The notes: generated by a model not told the origin, from the sequence alone. A stretch of 64,000 nucleotides of DNA from Aminipila sp963524205 (GCA_963524205.1 CAURED010000001.1:186001-250000); one strand, 5' to 3'. Shown: positions 18,496-27,531, numbered from the stretch's first letter. Numbers and translations: made by a program.

Positions 18496-19446
18496 TTACC
18501 CTTTACTTGCACAATTATTCACGGTTCCCATTAATATATTCAACCCATGCTCCAATTCGGGCATAACGTAAGTAAGACACTCTTCAACTGCTTTTGGACT
18601 CCCTGGCAGATTAAGAATTAATGTAGACCTTCGAATTCCGCATACTGCTCTTGATAACATAGCCCGCTTAGTTATTTTCATGCTGTATGCTCGCATTGCT
18701 TCCGGAACTCCAGGAACCATACGTTCTGATACTCTTTGAGTTGCCTCTGGCATACAATCCCTTTGGGAAAAACCAGTTCCTCCGGTTGTTAATATTAAAT
18801 CTGCTGTATTATTGTCGCATATATATTTCATCTCATCACATAGCATATTGATATCATCTGGCAAAATCGTCTCATATACAACCTCATAACCAAATTCTCT
18901 AACGATTCTGCTTATGACCGGCCCACTAATATCCTCTCTATCTCCTGCAAATCCTGAGTCACTAGAGGTAATAACAGCAACTCTTAGCTGGTTGCTTTCA
19001 TGCTCATCTGACACAACCTTAAGCACCATCATATCATCTCCTTCCTGAATCATACCATCGGTTAAAACCCTGGCAAAGACCCCTTCTCTTGGCATGATGC
19101 ATTCTCCCATTTTGTGATATATACTACACCCACTATGACACTCTTTTCCTATCTGTGCTAATTCTAATAAAACATCATTACATTTGAAAATAGTGCCTAT
19201 AGGAAGAGTACGAAAATCGATTCCCTCTACAATAAGATTTTCACCAAACGCACCCTCAGCAACCTCTGCTCCCTTTTGCTTAAATTCTTGAATTTTATCA
19301 TGAGAAAGAAGACTAACCTGCCTATGCCATTTTCCTGCATGAGCGTCGCCCTTTATTCCATAATTCTTTATAAATTGTCCAACATGAATATTCTCTTTTT
19401 CTGTACCTTTTTTTTCACTAATACAGACTGCCATTACTTTTCCCAT
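18496..19446 (-). CDS. MOSC-MogA/MoaB fusion protein of molybdenum cofactor metabolism
   Basis: A 316-residue two-domain protein. Residues about 1-150 form a MOSC domain (GDAHAGKWHRQVSLLS, GAFGENLIVEGIDF, IGKECHSGC with the characteristic Cys), associated with sulfur carriage or Moco handling. Residues about 160-316 form a MoaB/MogA molybdopterin adenylyltransferase domain (LTTGGTGFSQRDCMPEAT, LNLPGSPKAVEECL). The start MGKVMAV was chosen because GGAGAGG lies seven bases upstream; the longer frame would overlap moaA. It lies 16 bases after moaA, clearly in the same operon. The fusion is known in clostridia. Confidence 0.93.
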   Translation of the reverse strand: MGKVMAVCISEKKGTEKENIHVGQFIKNYGIKGDAHAGKWHRQVSLLSHDKIQEFKQKGAEVAEGAFGENLIVEGIDFRTLPIGTIFKCNDVLLELAQIGKECHSGCSIYHKMGECIMPREGVFARVLTDGMIQEGDDMMVLKVVSDEHESNQLRVAVITSSDSGFAGDREDISGPVISRIVREFGYEVVYETILPDDINMLCDEMKYICDNNTADLILTTGGTGFSQRDCMPEATQRVSERMVPGVPEAMRAYSMKITKRAMLSRAVCGIRRSTLILNLPGSPKAVEECLTYVMPELEHGLNILMGTVNNCASKG

Positions 19447-19462
19447 AAAACCTCTCCTGACA

Positions 19463-20443
19463 TCATCCACCAATTCGCGACATTTGGCCTTGCTCAAACA
19501 TGTCCTTGTGATTATTCTCCTTGAAATTATGACTTATCGGTTTATCATAAACAGCCTGTTTGATTTCTTGCTCTAATATAGAATCCTCTATATTTCCCCT
19601 CAATATGGCTTTCAAATCCGTACTCGCAGTGAAATGCAGACAAGTTTTCAGAAAACCATCTGAAGTAAGCCTTACCCGGTTGCATTCCCCACAAAACTGA
19701 TGAGATAAGGCACTGATAAAACCTATTTTCCCTTCAAAGCCCTTTACTGAATAATAATGAGCTGGTCCATTGCCATACAAATTATTTGTCGTTTCCAAAG
19801 TCCCATAAACCTGTTCTAATATTTTTATTATTTTATCATTACTGTAATAGGAATAGTTTTTTCCTAATCCAATCGGCATCATTTCAATAAATCTTACATT
19901 AATTCTAGCTCTCTTTGCAAGGCTGGCAATATTAATAATGTCCATATTATCAGTTTCCTGCATAGGAACACAATTTATCTTTAAAACGAGTTCCTGATAT
20001 TTCAAAGACTCCTCCAAAGCTTCAAGAACCTTTTGTAAAGCATCTTTCCCTGTAATGTTTTCATAAATCATTGGGCTTAAAGTGTCAAGGCTTATATTAA
20101 CTCCATCCAGTCCGGCCCTCATTAAATCTGGTAGTTGTTCCTTTAACATGACACCATTTGTTGTCAGTGTAACGCTTTTAACCCCATCTAGTTCCTTAAT
20201 CTGTCCAATTAAAATGGCAATATCTTTTCTAACCAATGGCTCACCGCCAGTTATCTTTATTTTATTAATTCCAAGCTTGACAAAACATCTACAAAGTCTT
20301 ACTATTTCCTCATATGTAAGAATATCTTCATGATGTAAATGCTTTACGCCCTCATCTGGCATACAATAAATACAGCGCAGATTGCATCTATCTGTTACAG
20401 AAATTCGAATATAATCAATATTTCTTTTACAACCATCAATCAT
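19463..20443 (-). CDS. moaA: GTP 3',8-cyclase (radical SAM)
   Basis: A 326-residue radical-SAM enzyme that starts molybdopterin synthesis by rearranging GTP. The SAM-cluster motif CNLRCIYC is near residue 20. The second cluster is CGECNRVRLTSDGFLKTC near 260-275. The protein ends in the functional C-terminal Gly-Gly (MSRIGG). AAAGGA precedes the ATG. It is followed by the MOSC-MogA gene; moaC, moaD/E and moeA are not in the window. Confidence 0.97.
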   Translation of the reverse strand: MIDGCKRNIDYIRISVTDRCNLRCIYCMPDEGVKHLHHEDILTYEEIVRLCRCFVKLGINKIKITGGEPLVRKDIAILIGQIKELDGVKSVTLTTNGVMLKEQLPDLMRAGLDGVNISLDTLSPMIYENITGKDALQKVLEALEESLKYQELVLKINCVPMQETDNMDIINIASLAKRARINVRFIEMMPIGLGKNYSYYSNDKIIKILEQVYGTLETTNNLYGNGPAHYYSVKGFEGKIGFISALSHQFCGECNRVRLTSDGFLKTCLHFTASTDLKAILRGNIEDSILEQEIKQAVYDKPISHNFKENNHKDMFEQGQMSRIGG

Positions 20444-20515
20444 AAAAATCCTTTCTATTTGTTTATTTGTACGTAAAATATAATAGTTATATATTTATTA
20501 TGAACTTAATGAAAT

Positions 20516-20557
20516 AAAAAAAGCAACTGAAACATTTTATAGTATTTCAGCTGCTTT
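20516..20557 (-). terminator. Intrinsic terminator after sstT
   Basis: A 13-bp stem (AAAGCAGCTGAAA on the minus strand, one G-U wobble) with TTTTTTT after it. The sequence closely resembles the bidirectional terminator at 13102-13145. Confidence 0.8.
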
Positions 20558-20581
20558 CATCATTATGCCTATTTCATATTT

Positions 20582-21799
20582 TTATACTGCCTTATTTTTT
20601 TCCCTGATATCAGCAGCAGCAGTGAATAGTACGTCTGTGGAAGAGTTCAGTGCTGTTTCACAAGAATCCTGTATAACTCCTACAATAAATCCTACACCTA
20701 CAACCTGCATTGCAATATCATTTGGAATACCAAATAAACTACAAGCCAAAGGTATTAATAGTAAAGATCCGCCAGCCACACCGGAAGCACCACACGCACT
20801 TAAAGCTGTAAGGAAACTTAAAATAACGGCTGTTGGTAAGTCAACATTAATGCCTAAGGTATATGTGGCTGCCATGGTAAGAACTGCAATTGTAACAGAT
20901 GCACCAGCCATGTTTATTGTAGCGCCTAAAGGTATTGATATGGAATAAGTATCCTTATCCAAACCTAATCTTTCGCACAGCTGCATATTAACAGGGATAT
21001 TAGCCGCAGAACTTCTTGTAAAGAAGGCTGTTATCCCACTATCCTTTAAACATTTAAATACTAACGGATAAGGGTTCTTTCTTATTGTACAATACACGAT
21101 AATAGGATTCAAAACCAATGCAACAAAAACCATAACACTAACAAGCAATAATACAATTTTTCCGTAATCTAACAAACTTTTTAATCCAGTAGTTGAAATT
21201 GCGTTAAATACAAGTCCCATAACTCCAAGAGGTGCGAATTTTATAACCCACTTGACCACTTGTGAAACTGCATTGGAAATATCAGAAATCAGATTCTTTG
21301 TATTGTCTGATGCAAATTTCAATGCCAAACCCAACAGAATTGCCCAAGTTAAAATACCAATGTAATTAGCTGTTGAGATTGCATTTATTGGGTTATCAAC
21401 AACTTTAAATATTAATGTCTTTAAAACTTCAACAAGTCCTTCAGGAGCAGTTACATCTTGTGTACCCCCTGCTAAAACTAAGCGTACTTTAAAAACAAAA
21501 CTTACACAAACTGCTACTAGACCAGCTAAAAAAGTCCCCAGGAGATAAAGTACTAGTATAGATTTCATATTGGTCTTTTGACCACTTTTATGCTGTGATA
21601 TTGCAGACATAACTAAGAATAAAACTAAAACTGGTGCTACAGCTTTTAATGCACCTACAAAAAGATCTCCCAATATTGAAATACCTGCTAATTGCTTTGG
21701 TAATACTACAGCTAAAATAATACCTATGATTAATCCTATAATAATCTGCTTGACCAAGCTTATTTTGTTCCAACCCGTTAATAAATTTTTTAAATACAT
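20582..21799 (-). CDS. sstT: Sodium:serine/threonine symporter, SstT-type
   Basis: A 405-residue member of the dicarboxylate/amino acid:cation symporter family (DAACS). About eight membrane helices and two re-entrant loops are visible, with the serine-rich loop RSSAANIPVN, the NMAGASVTIAVL segment in TM7 and SACGASGVAGGSLLL in HP2, all typical of SstT. The ATG after GGAGGG was chosen over an upstream TTG. It imports serine and threonine with sodium and could feed fermentation. It is monocistronic, with its own promoter and terminator. Confidence 0.93.
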   Translation of the reverse strand: MYLKNLLTGWNKISLVKQIIIGLIIGIILAVVLPKQLAGISILGDLFVGALKAVAPVLVLFLVMSAISQHKSGQKTNMKSILVLYLLGTFLAGLVAVCVSFVFKVRLVLAGGTQDVTAPEGLVEVLKTLIFKVVDNPINAISTANYIGILTWAILLGLALKFASDNTKNLISDISNAVSQVVKWVIKFAPLGVMGLVFNAISTTGLKSLLDYGKIVLLLVSVMVFVALVLNPIIVYCTIRKNPYPLVFKCLKDSGITAFFTRSSAANIPVNMQLCERLGLDKDTYSISIPLGATINMAGASVTIAVLTMAATYTLGINVDLPTAVILSFLTALSACGASGVAGGSLLLIPLACSLFGIPNDIAMQVVGVGFIVGVIQDSCETALNSSTDVLFTAAADIREKNKAV

Positions 21800-21909
21800 T
21801 TTGCCCTCCAAATTTGTTATAATTATTAATTTTATTTTAAATTAAATTAAATCGTTTTATCCCTTATTTTACTGACTTCATTATAATTTAACAAGAACAC
21901 ATCGTTTAA

Positions 21910-21938
21910 ATTTTATCACATTTTTTAGGTAGTTACAA
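21910..21938 (-). promoter_or_regulatory. Likely sigma-A promoter of sstT
   Basis: On the minus strand TTGTAA, 17 bases, TAAAAT, about 110 bases before the sstT start. The intergenic sequence from 21800 to 22156 is otherwise AT-rich, with nothing else recognised. Confidence 0.45.
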
Positions 21939-22156
21939 CATAAAAATCTACTTCAAATAGTATTTTATAACAATTCGATTCCTAATCTTCCTATTAAATA
22001 TATTTTCATGCTAATATTCCTCTTTCTGACATAGAACTTTATAAAATAACATCCTGTTTAACCGTATAGCCTTATTATGAACAGTGCTGATTAGTTAATA
22101 ACTTAACATGTTCCATATCATCATATGCAACATAATATAGAAATATTGAAAAATAG

Positions 22157-22191
22157 AAAAAGGGTTAAAACAATAAGTCCTTAACCCTTTT
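22157..22191 (-). terminator. Intrinsic terminator
   Basis: Stem AAAAGGGTTAA with TTAACCCTTTT, T-rich afterwards on the minus strand, directly downstream of the duplicated-domain gene. Confidence 0.8.
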
Positions 22192-22200
22192 ATTTATTAT

Positions 22201-22776
22201 TCAGCTTGAGATTATTTGTACTGAAAGAGCACTGGTCTGTGGAGGTATACTTGTGGTCTGGAATGATTGTCGCTCTATTCTTACTGTTTGACCAGGACGT
22301 ATTGCTCGTAAGGTTATTCGATTACCTCGTCTGTCCCTTAATTTAGTTGAATTGCTAATCACATACCGCATCTGACGTCTTGGATTATTTGGGATTCCAG
22401 TCAATATATATCCGAAATCACCACTCACATCAACATTTATAACCCTTCCTTCTTCTATTAACGATGACTTGTTTTCTTTAATGATCACTATGCTGAACGC
22501 TCTTGCTTGCGGAGGATTACTTTTTGTCATAACCGAAGAAAATCTTGCATTAATAACCATACCTATTTTTAATTCTCTAAATCCTATTCTGTTTCCAAAT
22601 TGATCTCGAATTCTTGTATTATTTCCAATTACAAGTGTAACTACTTGCTTTTGTATTATCCGATTACGGTCCCTTATACCGTAAGAAATAGTAACAAAAC
22701 CTGTTCTATTTTGTGTAAATGTATCTTCAATTAAGGCATTTTCTGCCATAATATTATCTTTGTTTAATACACTCAT
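22201..22776 (-). CDS. Unrecognised protein made of two repeated beta-rich domains
   Basis: I do not recognise this 191-residue protein. It has no signal peptide or membrane segment and contains two copies of one domain of about 80 residues. Copy one has NTRIRDQFGNRIGFRELKIG and NPPQARAFSIVII. Copy two has STKLRDRRGNRITLRAIRPG and IPPQTSALSVQII. Each copy reads as alternating beta strands around an LRDxxGNRI turn, similar in style to DUF5666 or OB-like folds. The protein is strongly basic (many Arg), so nucleic-acid or polyanion binding is possible. The start follows GGAGGTGAGAACC; the longer frame has no such site. Confidence 0.75.
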   Translation of the reverse strand: MSVLNKDNIMAENALIEDTFTQNRTGFVTISYGIRDRNRIIQKQVVTLVIGNNTRIRDQFGNRIGFRELKIGMVINARFSSVMTKSNPPQARAFSIVIIKENKSSLIEEGRVINVDVSGDFGYILTGIPNNPRRQMRYVISNSTKLRDRRGNRITLRAIRPGQTVRIERQSFQTTSIPPQTSALSVQIISS

Positions 22777-22986
22777 GGTTCTCACCTCCAAATATTATTC
22801 TTAATAACATTATATTTCTTTGCCTGAATAAGGTTCTTAACATATTATTTTAGCCTATTCAAAAGAACTTTGTTATATCCAGTGGTGCATTGAGGAAATT
22901 ATCCATTTCCTGTATGATAATTTAATATTTCACTTATTATCAATATAATTTCCTTATTTGGGTCAAAATAATGTTACACCTTTGAG

Positions 22987-23016
22987 TTAACACCATGTCT
23001 ATAAACTAAGTAAAAT
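22987..23016 (+). promoter_or_regulatory. Sigma-A promoter of the ABC-F gene
   Basis: TTAACA, 18 bases, TAAAAT: five of six matches in each box. It would give a leader RNA of about 155 bases before the gene. The upstream part of the gap (22792-22980) shows nothing else. Confidence 0.55.
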
Positions 23017-23040
23017 GAAATTATTGAAATGAGTCGTTAA

Positions 23041-23088
23041 ATGTGCTATCCTATTAACTGTAAATTCAAAACTGTCTTTACTATATAA
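23041..23088 (+). CDS. Possible 15-residue leader peptide before the ABC-F gene
   Basis: A short frame encoding MCYPINCKFKTVFTI lies in the leader between the promoter and the terminator-like hairpin. It has only a weak ribosome-binding site (GAG eight bases upstream). Drug-resistance ABC-F and erm-type genes often use such peptides to sense stalled ribosomes. Its existence is seen in sequence; its function is inferred. Confidence 0.3.
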   Translation: MCYPINCKFKTVFTI

Positions 23089-23128
23089 AAAATTAATTGT
23101 AAAATTACGATTATGATGATAACGTATC

Positions 23129-23157
23129 AAAGGGCTTATTTTAATAGGCTCTTTTTT
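23129..23157 (+). terminator. Attenuator terminator in the ABC-F leader
   Basis: A 12-bp stem (AAAGGGCTTATT with AATAGGCTCTTT, two G-U pairs) and two-base loop is followed by TTTTTT, and it ends about 20 bases before the start codon. Its position between promoter and gene means it must be read through for expression, as in attenuation-controlled resistance genes. Confidence 0.65.
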
Positions 23158-23179
23158 AATGATAGAGAAAGGTAATCAT

Positions 23180-24919
23180 ATGATAAAAGTTGAAAACTTA
23201 TCCTACTCGTTTCCGCAAAAGGATCTCTATAATAAAATTTCATTTACATTAGAAGACGGTCAACATTGTGCTTTTATAGGGACAAATGGCAGTGGAAAAA
23301 GTACACTGATAGATTTAATTATGGATCCAGAAAGATATATGTTCGACGGAAAGTTAGAGATAGCACCCGATTGCAAAATTGGGTATGTAAGTCAGTTTTC
23401 TCAACGAGAGAAAACAAAAGAATTTACTGTATTCGAATATATAGGTGAAGAATTTATTAAGCTACAAAATGAATTAACATCAATTTGTACTCAAATGGAA
23501 ACTTCTTTGTATGTTGATTCCTTACTGGACAAGTACCAACAATCTTTAGACGCATTTAATGCACTTGGTGGTGATGATTTTGAAAGCAACATTAACAAGA
23601 AACTAAATTTAGCAAACCTAATTAATCGTAAAGATTTGATGGTTTCTGAACTTAGTGGTGGAGAATTCAAACTTATTCAAGTGATTAAAGAAATGCTAAG
23701 TAGCCCGGACTTAATGATTATGGATGAACCTGATGTGTTTTTAGATTTTGAGAACCTTAATTCTCTTAAAAATCTAATTAACTCACACAAAGGAATTCTT
23801 CTAGTTATTACACACAACAGATATCTATTGAATCATTGCTTTAATAAAATTATTCACCTTGAAAACATGGAGCTCCAAGAATTTGATGGGAGATATATTG
23901 ATTATAACTTCTCACTACTTGAAAGTAAAATTGAGTTACAAGAACTAGCAAATGCTGATACTGAAGAAATTGCGAGAAATGAAATTTTAATCGATAAACT
24001 AAGAACTATTGCAACATATAATACGGAAGCTTCTAGAGGTAAAGCTCTAAATGCTAGAGTTAAAATTCAAGAACGACTAGAATCGCGTAGAATTAAAGCT
24101 CCATTTGTATATATTAAGCAACCGAATATCCATTTTGTTACAGATAATGAAATCCAAGAAACAATTGCTTTAAAAGTCAAAGATTACAGTGTTGCCTTTG
24201 ATGATATCCTACTAAAAAATATTAACTTTGAAATTAATTCTACTGATAAAGTAGCCCTAATCGGCTCAAATGGTACTGGCAAAACGACTTTACTCCGAGA
24301 AATTTTTAAAAACAATCATGATTCCATTGAGCTTAACGAAGACATTCAAGTGGCTTACTTCTCTCAACTTCAAGGCGAAATGTTAAAGGAGTCTAATAGC
24401 ATACTCGAAGAGTTTTTCGATGCTGGATTCAAAACTAATCAAGAGATTATATCCTATCTTTCGAACTATGGTTTTGAGGAAGAAGGAATTAATCAAAAGA
24501 TAGCTTCCTTATCTGGCGGAGAAAAAAATATGCTTCAATTAGCTAAAGTTTCTGCTAGTAAAGCAAACTTGTTGCTTCTTGATGAACCGACAAGTCATTT
24601 AGATACCTATTCACAGATAGCACTGGAAAAGGCCATCGAAAAATATAAGGGTGCGATTCTAATGATTTCTCATGATTTTTATTCTATTGTAAACTGTATG
24701 GATTATGTCTTAATCATTGAAGATAAGACCATTAGAAAAATGAGTATACGAAAATTTAGAAAGATGATTTATGATAGTCATTTTGATAGAGACTATTTAG
24801 AAATTGAACAAAAGAAAAAATCAGTTGAAACGAAAATAGCATTAGCTTTAAAAGATAATGATTTTGTACTTGCAAGAATTTTATCGGAAGAGTTAGAATC
24901 GCTGATTAATTTACTTTAA
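23180..24919 (+). CDS. ABC-F family ribosome-associated ATPase, resistance type probable
   Basis: A 579-residue protein with two ATP-binding cassettes and no membrane segments. Cassette 1 has Walker A GTNGSGKST, signature LSGGE and Walker B MIMDEPD. Cassette 2 has GSNGTGKTT, LSGGEKN and LLLDEPTSHLD. The interdomain linker (about 245-310) is charged and helical, as in ribosome-protecting ABC-F proteins that displace antibiotics from the peptidyl-transferase centre, and a basic C-terminal helix follows cassette 2. The start was chosen at the second ATG, with AGAAAGG seven bases before it. The attenuated leader supports drug-inducible resistance; the drug class (lincosamide, pleuromutilin or streptogramin A) is a guess. 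Confidence 0.88.
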   Translation: MIKVENLSYSFPQKDLYNKISFTLEDGQHCAFIGTNGSGKSTLIDLIMDPERYMFDGKLEIAPDCKIGYVSQFSQREKTKEFTVFEYIGEEFIKLQNELTSICTQMETSLYVDSLLDKYQQSLDAFNALGGDDFESNINKKLNLANLINRKDLMVSELSGGEFKLIQVIKEMLSSPDLMIMDEPDVFLDFENLNSLKNLINSHKGILLVITHNRYLLNHCFNKIIHLENMELQEFDGRYIDYNFSLLESKIELQELANADTEEIARNEILIDKLRTIATYNTEASRGKALNARVKIQERLESRRIKAPFVYIKQPNIHFVTDNEIQETIALKVKDYSVAFDDILLKNINFEINSTDKVALIGSNGTGKTTLLREIFKNNHDSIELNEDIQVAYFSQLQGEMLKESNSILEEFFDAGFKTNQEIISYLSNYGFEEEGINQKIASLSGGEKNMLQLAKVSASKANLLLLDEPTSHLDTYSQIALEKAIEKYKGAILMISHDFYSIVNCMDYVLIIEDKTIRKMSIRKFRKMIYDSHFDRDYLEIEQKKKSVETKIALALKDNDFVLARILSEELESLINLL

Positions 24920-24958
24920 AGTTAGCTTCTAATCTCTAAAATTACAATAATATATATT

Positions 24959-24994
24959 AAAAGCAGTGAAAATATGTTACCCTTCACTGCTTTT
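24959..24994 (+). terminator. Intrinsic terminator after the ABC-F gene
   Basis: A 12-bp perfect stem AAAAGCAGTGAA/TTCACTGCTTTT followed by ATTTTTT. Confidence 0.88.
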
Positions 24995-25062
24995 ATTTTT
25001 TATTATTTCGCTTTGTCTAACAAACATGCACACTCCGTATGACTTTAGTAGATATAGAATCT

Positions 25063-25590
25063 TTATTTATGAAAAAGCCTTTTTTCCAAACAAATAAGCT
25101 GTACTCCTTCAATTCCATTAAATTCGCACGAAACTACCCCTACTTCTTGATATCCAATTTTTTTATAAAACTTTCTTGCTCCCAGATTTTTAGCATTTGT
25201 ATCCATACGTAGATATTCGATACCTGATTGTGCAGAAAATTCCTCATAAAACTCAACAAACTTTTTTCCATATCCCTTATTAGACTTCTCTGGGTCAACT
25301 ACAAGCGTATGTAAAACCATTATTTCATCATCCTGTACTTGGTACGTCCAATTACAATTTTTATATTCTAGAACTTGAGTTTGATTAATTATTGCAGCAG
25401 CCACTATATGATTATTATCCTCTAGCACATACAGTTCATTTTTATTTAATGCCTTTTCAGCAGTATCTTCTGTTGGGTATACTCCCCTTTTCCATCCAAC
25501 ACATAAGCTGTGCTCCTCCTCTTTTTTTATAATAGCGTCATATATTTTGACAATACCTTCTATATCATTTTGGGTTGCTTTTCGTATCAT
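25063..25590 (-). CDS. GNAT-family N-acetyltransferase
   Basis: A 175-residue acetyltransferase: start MIRKATQNDIEGIVKIYDAI, a central beta strand VLHTLVVDP, the acetyl-CoA loop KSNKGYGKKFVEFYEE, and the C-terminal LRMDTNAKNLGARKFYKKIG. The PT/EDTAEKAL segment in the N-terminal part is common in uncharacterised clostridial GNATs. AAGGAGG lies before the start. It is 25 bases downstream of the ornithine cyclodeaminase gene, so the two may be co-transcribed. The substrate is unknown. Confidence 0.88.
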   Translation of the reverse strand: MIRKATQNDIEGIVKIYDAIIKKEEEHSLCVGWKRGVYPTEDTAEKALNKNELYVLEDNNHIVAAAIINQTQVLEYKNCNWTYQVQDDEIMVLHTLVVDPEKSNKGYGKKFVEFYEEFSAQSGIEYLRMDTNAKNLGARKFYKKIGYQEVGVVSCEFNGIEGVQLICLEKRLFHK

Positions 25591-25615
25591 CTTGTTTCCT
25601 CCTTATATTTAGGAC

Positions 25616-26707
25616 TTAAATATTTAGACCTTTGCAAAGATTTCCTACAAAATCCTGTACATTTGTTACGATACCCTTTGCCCCTAAGCTTCCCCTGTCA
25701 CCAAGCTTATTTACAGCAAACTCAGCAGTATCCACAGTATAGAAAAAAACTTCCCTTATAGTTCCATCCGGAAGAACTCTATAAGTAGGAGTCATATTGC
25801 CTGATGCAATAGTATGCAAAGTTGTAGCCATGCCAATAACAGTAGTTGCTTTTCTAAGATGTGATCTCATAGCATCCTGACCGTCATATGTATGCTCATA
25901 TACGTCTGGTAATGGTCCATCATCTCTTATGGATCCATTTAGCACAAACGGCACATGTTTTTTTACAAGACTGTACATAATTCCATCTGAAATATCTTCT
26001 TTTTCAATAAAGTTTGCAATAGAACCATGTAGGTTAACTTTGTTTATTGTATCAATATGATTATAGTGACCATTAAAATGCGGTCTTTGTGAATAAAGAT
26101 CTTGTCCCAGGGCAGTTCCCAGAAGACCTGCTTCAAGATCATGTGTTGCAAGCGCATTACCTGCCAAAAGTGCATGAACATATCCATTTTCTATTAGCTT
26201 TGAAAAGCATTTTCTTGCTTCAATGTCAAAAGTACAAGCAGGTCCAAGGACCCAAACAACATATCCATTTTCTTTTTCATGCTTCAAGAGTTCATTTATA
26301 AAGTCATAATCACAGGAGAATCCAGTTTCCCTGCTTCTGCCTTGCCTGAAGGCAAATGCCTCTTCTTTATTTTGCTTCTCAGACCTAAAACAGTCATTAT
26401 GAACATAAATTCCTTCCTCACAGTTCTCTGTACGGCCCATTACTACGGCATCACCACAGCGAATGTTTCGAAACTCTCTGACAAATATCTTTCCATTTTC
26501 ATATATTGCAACGCAATCCATTCTTGAATCTTCAGCAATAAGCCATTCACCGTTTATTTTATAATATTCAGGAAAAATAGAAGTTGCATGGAATTCCAAG
26601 GGAGCTACCATATCCTTTGGTGCATATTCTAAAATTACATCCGGAGAATTTTTAAATTTATCTAATGAAAAATCCGGCTTGCAATATTCATTTAATTTAA
26701 AAAGCAT
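25616..26707 (-). CDS. Archaeal-type ornithine cyclodeaminase (LOR/SDH-domain, TIGR00300-like)
   Basis: A 363-residue protein of the family that includes the Methanococcus ornithine cyclodeaminase and the C-terminal half of cyanobacterial AgrE/ArgZ. The N-terminal LOR/SDH conserved domain covers about residues 35-110, with CGDAVVMGRTENCEEG. The Rossmann-like part has VWVLGPACTFD, LLAGNALATHDLEAGLLGTALG and VLNGSIRDDGPLP. The expected reaction is NAD-dependent conversion of ornithine to proline and ammonia, useful for Stickland fermentation where proline is an electron acceptor. An in-frame start six codons upstream is possible; this ATG has AAGGA seven bases before it. It is unrelated in sequence to the second ornithine cyclodeaminase 3 kb away. 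Confidence 0.8.
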   Translation of the reverse strand: MLFKLNEYCKPDFSLDKFKNSPDVILEYAPKDMVAPLEFHATSIFPEYYKINGEWLIAEDSRMDCVAIYENGKIFVREFRNIRCGDAVVMGRTENCEEGIYVHNDCFRSEKQNKEEAFAFRQGRSRETGFSCDYDFINELLKHEKENGYVVWVLGPACTFDIEARKCFSKLIENGYVHALLAGNALATHDLEAGLLGTALGQDLYSQRPHFNGHYNHIDTINKVNLHGSIANFIEKEDISDGIMYSLVKKHVPFVLNGSIRDDGPLPDVYEHTYDGQDAMRSHLRKATTVIGMATTLHTIASGNMTPTYRVLPDGTIREVFFYTVDTAEFAVNKLGDRGSLGAKGIVTNVQDFVGNLCKGLNI

Positions 26708-26738
26708 AACATTATCCTTCTTCATTTCTACAAAATTT

Positions 26739-26960
26739 TTAAAGTAAGTATATCATATAATTCATATTTACCCAAGTGAGATATGATATTTTTAATAATG
26801 TATTTATCTTACGAGGCAAATCATCTATCCCCTTAAACTCATTAACAATAATTGCTATTATTTTTTCTTTGATTTCAGGAGCAACCTTAGTAATGCACAT
26901 TTGCCATGCTCCACCTATGCTTTTGCTATCATCTTCGATTAATACAGAGGGCTTCTTTTT
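26739..26960 (-). pseudogene. Possible gene remnant, unidentified
   Basis: A 73-codon minus-strand frame is open from a stop at 26961 to a stop at 26739. It has no start with a ribosome-binding site but reads as natural protein (PSVLIEDDSKSIGGAWQM, KVAPEIKEKIIAIIVNEF). It may be the 3' end of a decayed gene between the flavodoxin-like and ornithine cyclodeaminase genes. I cannot name the family, and chance is not excluded. Confidence 0.3.
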
Positions 26961-26985
26961 TTAATGCAAAATCACCAATAATGAT

Positions 26986-27531
26986 TTATACGGACATCCA
27001 AAAACTTTTTAACTCTTGAAGTTGGATATTATCCTTGGCGAGATCTCCTGCTTCAAAAGCACACACAGATTTATTGAAAATGAGACTCCAACCAAAATAG
27101 TCACAAATACATTCAAATTGATTACTAATCAGTCTATATTCCAGATCATCCAAAGAGGCTTCCCCAATTACTACAATTCCAATTTTTTTCTTTTGCTGGC
27201 GGAACTGACTTTCCTTAGAATACAATTTGTCAATGACCGTTTTCAATTGGGAAGTAATCCCCCAATAATAAACAGGTGTTCCAAGAATGACTATATCAGA
27301 ATCATAGATTTTTTGAATGATTTTAAAGCTATCATCAAGCATTACACAATTGCCATCGTTTTTTTTGCAGGCATCACAATTAATACAGCCGCTAATCTTT
27401 AAATCGGTGATGTTAAATAGTTCTATTTGGGCTTCATGGATATTAGATTGGATACCTTGGATAATTTGATTCAGAGCTGTTTCTGTGTTTCCTTTAATCC
27501 GAGGGCTGCCATTTAATAATAAAATTTTCAT
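26986..27531 (-). CDS. Flavodoxin-like NAD(P)H-dependent FMN reductase family protein
   Basis: A 181-residue iron-sulfur-flavoprotein-like reductase of the NADPH-dependent FMN reductase fold. The FMN phosphate loop is LNGSPRIKGNTETAL. A cysteine cluster follows, with GCINCDACKKNDGNC (CxxC-x2-C-type spacing), then the flavin contact GTPVYYWGITSQLK. The ATG two codons inside the longest frame was chosen (GGAAGGA upstream; the earlier start is TTG). It lies 33 bases after the MocR gene, so it is probably the last gene of the aminotransferase operon. Its electron-transfer partner is unknown. Confidence 0.9.
   Translation of the reverse strand: MKILLLNGSPRIKGNTETALNQIIQGIQSNIHEAQIELFNITDLKISGCINCDACKKNDGNCVMLDDSFKIIQKIYDSDIVILGTPVYYWGITSQLKTVIDKLYSKESQFRQQKKKIGIVVIGEASLDDLEYRLISNQFECICDYFGWSLIFNKSVCAFEAGDLAKDNIQLQELKSFWMSV

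Noticed and set aside
26776..26964. 62-codon plus-strand frame
   Set aside because: No ribosome-binding site; the minus frame across the same bases reads more like protein.
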